This document shows, one piece after another, positions 57,740 through 64,000 of a stretch of DNA of 64,000 bases; the stretch's first letter is position 1; every line of letters starts with the position of its first letter. The notes below the pieces were generated by a model, which ran no database searches, was not told where the DNA came from, and saw only the letters and a list, made by a program, of their open reading frames with translations. The DNA is taken from contig NZ_FNCA01000001.1 in the NCBI RefSeq assembly GCF_900100715.1, positions 248,001 through 312,000 on the forward strand. Reading direction: 5' to 3'. This DNA comes from Methanolobus vulcani (GTDB lineage Archaea; Halobacteriota; Methanosarcinia; Methanosarcinales; Methanosarcinaceae). A program made the translations under genes and the position numbers.

Positions 57740-59662
57740 ATGGCATCGAATATATTCGTAAAGAAATATTCCTTAGCGGCATCACTGGGTTTTCTTGCAG
57801 GCCTTGTATCCTGTATGACGGGACTGCTTTTTGCTATTGTCAGCAGACTTAACCGTGGTTCAGGTTCAGAGACAATTCTGGTGGTCTGCATGTTATTTGG
57901 TGCAGGCGTTGTGCTGATACTTTCAGGAATAAATGTTGCAGGTATTGGCCAGAAGCTTTCACGCAGCTATTCCTTCCTTGCCGGTCTTTTGTTATCCGCG
58001 ATCGGACTATTTATTTTTATGATATCTTTCCCTGATAACTGGGTCTATCCAAGGGTCAGCTATGCAATTATAGCATACTCACTTGGTATTTTCCTGTTGC
58101 TTATCAATATATTTGTGAACTATTTCCTGCAGGCATTGGGAGATTCAGGACAGCAGGAAGATAAGAATAAAACGGACAATGTTCAATATGAACCTCAACA
58201 CAATGATTGTTCTGTTCTTACAACCTTTGCAGGCATACTAATGACAAATATCACATCAGGTACCTACGAGCCTGCTTTTATAACAAGTACCAGTGATGAT
58301 GAGAACACTTACATTATAAATAATACCACTTCAGAAGAAAAACATCCGGAGCCTCTATTTATGGAATCCAACGAGGAAAAATCCATCACCGAGACTAAAA
58401 GTATAACTGCAACAGATGCGGTTAACGATAAAAGCGTAAAAATATGTAATGTTGATGACGAGCAGGAAGAAACTACCGCTCTTGAAACAACACAATTCCC
58501 TGAGATAGCTGAAGTTATTGAACCTGAGATTGAAAAAGAGATCGAGGATATTGAAGGAACTCAGGATAATAAAGGAGAGGGAGAAGCACAATATTCATCT
58601 GAGGAAGCGCTTTGTTCAAAGGAAAAAACTGATGTACAGGAACTTGTTGTTCCATATGCGGAATTCCGGTCACTTAAAAAAACAGATATAAGATCTGATG
58701 ATACCATGCGTGAAGCTGCACGCAAGATCCTCATGTATCATTTTGGACAGATGCTGGAGCATGAGAGAGGTACCAAGATCGGTCGGGATATTGAAGAACT
58801 CCATGACATGAGAGTTGCTGCAATGCGTATGCGTTCAACTGTAGAAGTTCTTGAAGATTATCTAAACATGAACGAGATGTCTTCCTATTACAAGGATATA
58901 AAGTCCATAAGGAAGACACTTGGAGCTGTACGCGATCTGGACGTATTCCTTGAGAAAATAGACCATTATCTTACGGCCCAGCCACTTGAAAGAGCTCTGG
59001 AAATTGAGCCTCTTACAGATTCACTCCTGATAGAAAGGGCAAAGCATCGTGGAAGTATGCTTGTGTACCTTGATGATTCACGTTACAATAAATTCAAAAA
59101 GAACTTTGCAGATTACCTGCGTACCAGGAAATCATGGAAGATGAAATCTGCAAAGAAAAATGGTGAACCTATACCTGCCAGAGTTGTAGATGTACTGCCT
59201 GTGCTTCTTTACTCTCAGCTTGCGACTGTGAGAGCATATAGTGATGTACTTACTGACGACACAACTATTGACCCTTACCTTGAAAAATACCATCAGTTGA
59301 GAATAGATGTGAAGATACTGCGTTACACCATAGAATTCTTTAAAGAAGTCTTGGGTTCTGAAACAAAGACCCTTATAAAAGACCTCAAAGGCCTTCAGGA
59401 CAATCTTGGTGATATGCATGACACTGTGGTTGCACTTGAGATGCTTGAGAACTTCGAGAAATATGGCGTGTGGGGAGAGACCCACGGAAAGAAGAACTCT
59501 GTAAGTATCAGGGACTATCCTGGCGTTGATGCATATATTGAATATAGAAAGAAGGAACTTGCATCTCTGCTTGATTCATTCCCTGATGCATGGTCAAAGG
59601 TTATCGATCCCGATTTCAGCGTGAGGTTCTCACAGGCAATAGCAGGAATTTACAATTCCTGA
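57740..59662 (+). CDS. Membrane-anchored CHAD-domain protein
   Basis: The 640-residue protein starts at an ATG behind GGGGGAG (57716 is a TTG that adds eight residues). Four hydrophobic segments fill residues 5-130, followed by an acidic, low-complexity linker (about 140-310: EPEIEKEIEDIEGTQ and others). A CHAD domain (about 320-635) follows, with conserved HDMRVAAMRMRSTVEV, VRDLDVF and KDLKGLQDNLGDMHD. CHAD domains bind polyphosphate through basic surface grooves. An anchor that brings polyphosphate or its enzymes to the membrane is the natural reading, next to ppk1 and ppx; that is inference. The membrane segments and long linker are unusual for this family. Confidence 0.8.
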   Translation: MASNIFVKKYSLAASLGFLAGLVSCMTGLLFAIVSRLNRGSGSETILVVCMLFGAGVVLILSGINVAGIGQKLSRSYSFLAGLLLSAIGLFIFMISFPDNWVYPRVSYAIIAYSLGIFLLLINIFVNYFLQALGDSGQQEDKNKTDNVQYEPQHNDCSVLTTFAGILMTNITSGTYEPAFITSTSDDENTYIINNTTSEEKHPEPLFMESNEEKSITETKSITATDAVNDKSVKICNVDDEQEETTALETTQFPEIAEVIEPEIEKEIEDIEGTQDNKGEGEAQYSSEEALCSKEKTDVQELVVPYAEFRSLKKTDIRSDDTMREAARKILMYHFGQMLEHERGTKIGRDIEELHDMRVAAMRMRSTVEVLEDYLNMNEMSSYYKDIKSIRKTLGAVRDLDVFLEKIDHYLTAQPLERALEIEPLTDSLLIERAKHRGSMLVYLDDSRYNKFKKNFADYLRTRKSWKMKSAKKNGEPIPARVVDVLPVLLYSQLATVRAYSDVLTDDTTIDPYLEKYHQLRIDVKILRYTIEFFKEVLGSETKTLIKDLKGLQDNLGDMHDTVVALEMLENFEKYGVWGETHGKKNSVSIRDYPGVDAYIEYRKKELASLLDSFPDAWSKVIDPDFSVRFSQAIAGIYNS

Positions 59663-59742
59663 TGATAATCTACAACCTGAATTGTATTGATTATGTAAGC
59701 TATATTGTGCTATATACTACTATATATGAAACTGTATGAAGT

Positions 59743-59752
59743 GTTATATAAT
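59743..59752 (+). promoter_or_regulatory. TATA-like element before ppk1
   Basis: TTATATAATA in GTTATATAATAG; transcription about 25 bases on would start near 59775, giving a leader of about 38 bases to the ATG at 59813. Confidence 0.35.
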
Positions 59753-59812
59753 AGAATCACTGTTGTTTTCTCAAAACACAACAGTTATCTAACGTTTTTA
59801 AAACTGAAAAAC

Positions 59813-61891
59813 ATGAGTTTTATGCCAAATGAAGTAAACGAATATGTCAACAGGGAAATCAGCTGGCTTTCTTTCAACGCAAGGGTACTGCAGGAAGCAA
59901 AGGACCCAAGTGTCCCCTTACTTGAGCGTCTGAAATTCCTAGGGATATTTTCTTCCAATCTTGATGAATTCTTTAGTGTGAGAGTCGGTACCCTGCAGAG
60001 AATGATAGATGCAGGCGTTAAATCAAAAGCAATGGTTGGTGTCTCACCCAAGAAGGTCATGAAAGAGGTACACAGTACAGTACTTGACCTGAGAGATGAA
60101 TTCGATAAGGTTTTCACAAGAGTGACAAAGGAACTTGAAACCCAAAATATTTATATTGTTGATGAAACTCAGTTGGATGATGTCCAGAAAGCATTCCTGA
60201 AAGTCTATTTCCAGGAGAAGGTACGTCCACGTCTTATTCCTGTGATGCTGAAGGATATTCCGGATTTCCCATACCTTAAAAACCAGGTGATCTATCTTGT
60301 TATCGACGTCAGGAAGAAATGGGACCCTCAAAACTCAAAATTCGCATTGATAGAAGTTCCCGCAGATGTACTTCCCCGTTTTGTCAATCTCCCGGATTCA
60401 CAAGGACGTAAATGTGTGATCATGCTTGATGATATAATTCGTTTCGGACTGGATGATATATTCTCAACCTTTGATTATGACTCCATAGGTGCGTACACCA
60501 TCAAGCTCACAAGGGATGCTGAACTCGATATTGATGATGATGTTACCAAGAGTTTCTTTGAAAAAGTATCAGAGAGTCTTGAGGAAAGGAAAAAAGGTCA
60601 ACCGGTACGTTTTGTTTATGACAGGGAAATACCTTATTACCTTCTTGATTTCACCCTGAAAAGACTGGATATAGAAAACTTCGAAAACCTTGTACCTGGT
60701 GGTAAATATCACAATGCTAAGGATTTCATGGGTTTTCCGAAAATTGGACCGGAATCATTCTATTATGAGAAAAAGCATCCTTTACCTCACAAAGACCTGA
60801 GAAATTACAAGAGCATGCTTGCCGCCATCAGGGAAAAAGATATCCTTCTTCACTATCCATACCAGTCCTTTGATTATTTCATTGACCTGTTAAGAGAAGC
60901 AGCAATTGACCCTAATGTCACAAGCATAAAAGTCACTCTTTACAGGGTTGCGCGCAATTCTAATGTGATCAATGCACTCATAAACGCTATCAAGAATGGA
61001 AAAACTGTAACTGTTGTCATTGAACTTCAGGCACGTTTTGATGAAGAATCTAACATTTACTGGACCCAGAAACTGGAAGATGCAGGTGCAAGGATCATCG
61101 ATGGTGTGCCAGGTCTTAAGGTACATTCCAAACTCTGCCACATTACCAGAAAAGAAGGTGAAGACATCGTTCACTATTCCTGTATCGGAACCGGTAATTT
61201 CAATGAGTCAACTGCCAAACTCTATTGCGACCACATGTTAATGACCAGAAACAAGGACATTACGCATGAAGTTGAAAAGGTCTTTGATTTCTTTGATCAT
61301 AACTACAAGGTCTACGATTATGAACACCTTTTTGTTGCACCACTTCAGATGAGAAATAAGTTTACAAGACTTATTGAGAATGAGATCAAGAACGCAAAAG
61401 AAGGGAAACCTGCATACATCCATGCCAAGATGAACAGCCTTGTGGACAGTGAAATGATAGACCAGCTTTATGAAGCCAGCGAAGCGGGTGTAAAGATCAA
61501 ACTTGTTGTAAGGGGTATATGTTCACTGGTCCCGGGTATTAAAGGACGCAGTGATAACATTGAGGTCATCAGTATAGTCGACAAATATCTAGAACACTCC
61601 AGGATATTCATATTCTGCAATGATGGTGATGAGAAATACTTCATCTCATCTGCTGACTGGATGGTAAGGAACCTTGACAGGCGTGTCGAGGTTGCTACAC
61701 CGATATATGATGTGGCTTTAAAAAAGGAACTCAGAGAATATATGGACATCCAGTTTGTTGACAATACAAAGGCCAGAATAATCAATGAAGCCCAGGATAA
61801 CAAGTACGTTAGAAACAATTGTAAGATCTGTCGTGCCCAGGAAGACACATACGCATTCCTTGAAAAGCAACTGCAAAATGAGGACACATAA
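59813..61891 (+). CDS. ppk1: Polyphosphate kinase 1
   Basis: About 692 residues from the ATG at 59813. It begins with the PPK1 helical domain (YVNREISWLSFNARVLQEA, FFSVRVGTLQRM), then a head domain, and ends with the two phospholipase-D-like catalytic domains. KVHSKLCHI holds His438, which lines up with the phosphorylated histidine of bacterial PPK1 (E. coli His435), and CIGTGNFNESTAKLYCDH follows. It polymerises ATP gamma-phosphate into polyphosphate. The frame is open back to 59705, but those residues look non-conserved. The last base of the TAA is shared with the ATG of ppx (TAATG at 61889-61893). Confidence 0.93.
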   Translation: MSFMPNEVNEYVNREISWLSFNARVLQEAKDPSVPLLERLKFLGIFSSNLDEFFSVRVGTLQRMIDAGVKSKAMVGVSPKKVMKEVHSTVLDLRDEFDKVFTRVTKELETQNIYIVDETQLDDVQKAFLKVYFQEKVRPRLIPVMLKDIPDFPYLKNQVIYLVIDVRKKWDPQNSKFALIEVPADVLPRFVNLPDSQGRKCVIMLDDIIRFGLDDIFSTFDYDSIGAYTIKLTRDAELDIDDDVTKSFFEKVSESLEERKKGQPVRFVYDREIPYYLLDFTLKRLDIENFENLVPGGKYHNAKDFMGFPKIGPESFYYEKKHPLPHKDLRNYKSMLAAIREKDILLHYPYQSFDYFIDLLREAAIDPNVTSIKVTLYRVARNSNVINALINAIKNGKTVTVVIELQARFDEESNIYWTQKLEDAGARIIDGVPGLKVHSKLCHITRKEGEDIVHYSCIGTGNFNESTAKLYCDHMLMTRNKDITHEVEKVFDFFDHNYKVYDYEHLFVAPLQMRNKFTRLIENEIKNAKEGKPAYIHAKMNSLVDSEMIDQLYEASEAGVKIKLVVRGICSLVPGIKGRSDNIEVISIVDKYLEHSRIFIFCNDGDEKYFISSADWMVRNLDRRVEVATPIYDVALKKELREYMDIQFVDNTKARIINEAQDNKYVRNNCKICRAQEDTYAFLEKQLQNEDT

Positions 61892-62784
61892 TGAAATTCG
61901 CTGCCATAGACGTTGGTTCAAACGCTGTCAGGCTTCTTCTCTCAAAAGTTGATTCTGAAGGAGTTGAACCGGTCTTTGAAAAGATATCATTTATACGAAT
62001 GCCAATCAGACTTGGAGAAGATTCTTTCATTCACAATAACATCTCACCGGAAAAAGAATCAAGCCTCGTAAAAACCATGATGGGTTTCAAATATCTGATG
62101 GATGCGTACGAACCACTGAATTACATGGCATGCGCCACTTCAGCCATGCGAGAAGCAGAAAACAGTGATGAGATCATAGCCAGAATTAAAGAAAAAAGCG
62201 GCATTGATCTGAAAGTGATAAGCGGCAGGAAGGAAGCAAAGATAATCTATTCCAACAGGATAGAAAAAATAATAGGAAGCAGCGATTCAACTTACCTGCA
62301 TGTGGATGTGGGTGGTGGAAGTACGGAACTTATCCTTTTTAAGGGAAAACAGGTCTTTGCATACAGGTCATTTAATATCGGGACCATCCGACTGCTTGAA
62401 GGTATTGTGACAAAAGAGGACTGGAATGAAATGAAGAAGTGGGTAAGGAAAGTTACCAATGAACACAAACCGGATTATGCAATTGGAAGTGGCGGCAACA
62501 TAAATAAACTTTATCGAATGTCTGGTCGAAAAGATGGTACACTCCTGTTAAGAGACGACATACGTCAACTCAAAAAGTACCTGAGAGGATTCACACTGGA
62601 GCAGAGAATTACAAAACTTGGTCTAAAGCCGGACAGGGCAGATGTTATAGTTCCCGCTTCCAAGATATATTACTCCGTTATGAAATGGGGTGACATTGAA
62701 TATATGCATGTACCAAAACTTGGTCTTGCAGACGGAATAGTGCATGTACTGTATAAAAAACATATAGACAGATATATAAAATAA
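61891..62784 (+). CDS. ppx: Exopolyphosphatase, short Ppx/GppA type
   Basis: The 297-residue protein has the two actin-like halves of Ppx/GppA enzymes: AAIDVGSNAVRLLLSKVDS, ATSAMREAENS, DVGGGSTELILF and GSGGNINKL. Such enzymes hydrolyse terminal phosphate from polyphosphate or pppGpp. The C-terminal HD domain of longer bacterial Ppx is absent; a domain of that type is instead fused to CYTH at 48639. The start overlaps the ppk1 stop by one base, so synthesis and breakdown enzymes are translationally coupled. Confidence 0.9.
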   Translation: MKFAAIDVGSNAVRLLLSKVDSEGVEPVFEKISFIRMPIRLGEDSFIHNNISPEKESSLVKTMMGFKYLMDAYEPLNYMACATSAMREAENSDEIIARIKEKSGIDLKVISGRKEAKIIYSNRIEKIIGSSDSTYLHVDVGGGSTELILFKGKQVFAYRSFNIGTIRLLEGIVTKEDWNEMKKWVRKVTNEHKPDYAIGSGGNINKLYRMSGRKDGTLLLRDDIRQLKKYLRGFTLEQRITKLGLKPDRADVIVPASKIYYSVMKWGDIEYMHVPKLGLADGIVHVLYKKHIDRYIK

Positions 62785-62913
62785 AGTCCATATTTACCGT
62801 GTTTTTTGAACATGGAATATTTTCCAAATATCCGGCATACTGATGTCTTTTTGTGATTATGTTGAAATTTATGTACGGAAAATATAGCCATAGATGGCAA
62901 ATCCTATGTTCAT

Positions 62914-62924
62914 AATATATAAAT
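62914..62924 (+). promoter_or_regulatory. TATA-like element before the MamK-like gene
   Basis: AATATATAAAT follows the ppx gene by about 130 bases; transcription would start near 62945, before both possible starts of the actin gene. Confidence 0.4.
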
Positions 62925-63018
62925 ACTGATTTAATCGAATCAACTTTTATCAAGAAAAACGGATCCCATGTATTTTGTTGTAATTCCATGTGGGTCTCAA
63001 AAACAAGCAGTTGATTAC

Positions 63019-64000
63019 ATGGAAGATCAGACAACCAGTGATAAGAGCCTGTATATTGGCATAGATGCAGGAATGTTCAAAACCTCTGTGTGTACCAGTG
63101 AAGGAAAAAGGTTCACTGAACGCAGTACTGTTGCTTATTCCGGTGAGAACAGCAACAACCAGGAACAAAAAGTAGTATCCGGCAAGGATGCACTTGATCT
63201 GACAAATGGGAATATAAAAGAGCTTTTCAAAGGTGAGCTCAGGACAGAAGAAGACATAGATACTTGCAGAAAGTTCCTGAGATCTATTCTTGAAAAGCAT
63301 GATATTGACACAAGTAGAAATACTTATGCAATACTTGGAACTCCTTCAAATGCAAGCAAAGAATACAAACGTAAATTCCTTGAACTTGCAAATGAGGTAT
63401 TTTCAGGTGCTATGCTTGTTGATGAACTCTTTTGTGCATCCTACAAGAACAATCTTCCTGACAGGTCCATAATAGTTGACATTGGTTACAGTAAAACGGA
63501 TATTTCCATAATAGACAGTGAAGTTCCCAGGGAAAATGATTGCCTGAGAATCTCATGTGCCGGGAAGGACATTGATTCTGAGATCGTTAAACTGATCAGC
63601 GAAAGGTGGGAAGATTCAAAAGTAACTGAAGAACTTGCCAGTGAATGGAAAGAGAAATACGGACATCTGGGGTCCGGCTCAAACAACTGTGTCGTTGAGG
63701 TTCCACTGGAAAGTGGCAATGTCCAGGAATCTATTTTAGAAGAGTTGCAACTGGCATGTGAGTTCGTTGTAACGGACATTGTGTCGGGAATTATCAAACT
63801 GATATCGGATATTGAGCCGGAACTGCGTGAAAAGTTAAGGAACAATATCCATATTTTAGGGGGGACCAGCGATCTTGAGGGACTTGATACTTTTATCGAG
63901 AACGAATTGAAGGTGCTGGGCGGTGGTAAAGTTATTTCTGATATCGATCCTGTGTACGGGATCTCAGAAGGTGCACTTGAAATTGCAAAGAATATGCCAC
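63019..64000 (+). CDS. MamK-like actin family protein, partial at window end
   Basis: The frame is open to the last base and gives 327 residues without a stop. It has actin-fold ATPase motifs: LYIGIDAGMFKTSVC (phosphate 1), IIVDIGYSKTDISI (phosphate 2) and HILGGTSDLEGL (adenosine motif). The pairing of ILGTPSNASKEYKRKFL and YGISEGALEIAKNMP closely resembles the bacterial magnetosome filament protein MamK as I recall it, more than MreB or crenactin. An upstream in-frame ATG at 62968 would add 17 residues; I prefer 63019 because the product then starts a few residues before the first motif, as in MamK. It is probably a filament-forming cytoskeletal protein; its end and partners are outside the window. 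Confidence 0.75.
   Translation, partial: MEDQTTSDKSLYIGIDAGMFKTSVCTSEGKRFTERSTVAYSGENSNNQEQKVVSGKDALDLTNGNIKELFKGELRTEEDIDTCRKFLRSILEKHDIDTSRNTYAILGTPSNASKEYKRKFLELANEVFSGAMLVDELFCASYKNNLPDRSIIVDIGYSKTDISIIDSEVPRENDCLRISCAGKDIDSEIVKLISERWEDSKVTEELASEWKEKYGHLGSGSNNCVVEVPLESGNVQESILEELQLACEFVVTDIVSGIIKLISDIEPELREKLRNNIHILGGTSDLEGLDTFIENELKVLGGGKVISDIDPVYGISEGALEIAKNMP

Noticed and set aside
59705-59812. 36-residue N-terminal extension of PPK1
   Set aside because: AT-rich, hydrophobic and unlike the PPK1 N-terminus; it covers the likely promoter.
62968-63018. Upstream ATG of the MamK-like gene
   Set aside because: Possible but adds 17 residues without family support; the start at 63019 places the first ATP-binding motif at the usual distance.

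Overview
The window looks like a chromosomal segment of a methanogenic archaeon of the Methanosarcinaceae, closest in flavour to Methanolobus, Methanococcoides or Methanohalophilus. The evidence is membrane heterodisulfide reductase HdrDE (the cytochrome-containing type), a methanogenesis-marker-9 protein, an acceptor-type dihydromethanopterin reductase, Methanosarcina-type S-layer duplication domains with a PGF-CTERM tail, MCM, an archaeal tRNA-splicing endonuclease, archaeal RNase P RNA, and TATA-box promoters over short or absent leaders. The species is inferred, not proven. Intergenic DNA is AT-rich and I saw no insertion sequence, CRISPR array, tRNA or rRNA.

Layout. 1-5.4 kb: carbohydrate and compatible-solute genes (end of a GH15 glucoamylase, glucosyl-3-phosphoglycerate synthase, alpha-glucan phosphorylase, a glucosylglycerate-synthase-like enzyme). 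5.5-11.8 kb: one 2083-residue surface protein. 11.9-15.7 kb: RNA and housekeeping functions (EndA, HflX), a candidate small RNA with a C-rich loop, and a PHP hydrolase. 15.7-19.2 kb, minus strand: marker 9, a CitG-like protein, DUF447 and DmrX, which together suggest tetrahydromethanopterin/sarcinapterin cofactor metabolism. 19.4-24.6 kb: small genes, a Mn/Ca exporter-like GDT1 protein, a DUF1059 gene that appears to start with ATA, RNase P RNA, and a geranylgeranyl-reductase operon with two DUF116 proteins. 24.7-26.7 kb: hdrE-hdrD. 27-31.8 kb: TrmJ-like methylase, MCM, DUF424 and two coiled-coil proteins. 31.8-36.7 kb, minus strand: pycB-pycA-birA, i.e. pyruvate carboxylase with its biotin ligase, plus a small S-layer-module protein.

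36.9-53.9 kb is a signalling island: an HTH-PAS regulator, two very large soluble chemoreceptors built from tandem HAMP-like units, each followed by its own CheW, a short CheR-like methyltransferase with a GNAT-like partner, and a 1313-residue soluble histidine kinase with about seven PAS domains. No CheA, CheB, CheY or flagellar gene lies in the window.

48.6-62.8 kb (overlapping the end of that island) carries a set of polyphosphate genes: a CYTH protein fused to an exopolyphosphatase-type HD domain, a two-domain PPK2, an MgtC/DUF4010 membrane protein, a small ferredoxin, a membrane-anchored CHAD protein, PPK1 and PPX. PPK1 and PPX overlap by one base. The window ends inside a MamK-like actin gene.

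The most interesting items are the polyphosphate island with its rearranged PPX HD domain, the candidate small RNA at 14.83-14.91 kb, the cysteine-patterned PAS pair and 91-residue HAMP periodicity of the chemoreceptors, the cofactor cluster, and the MamK-like actin.
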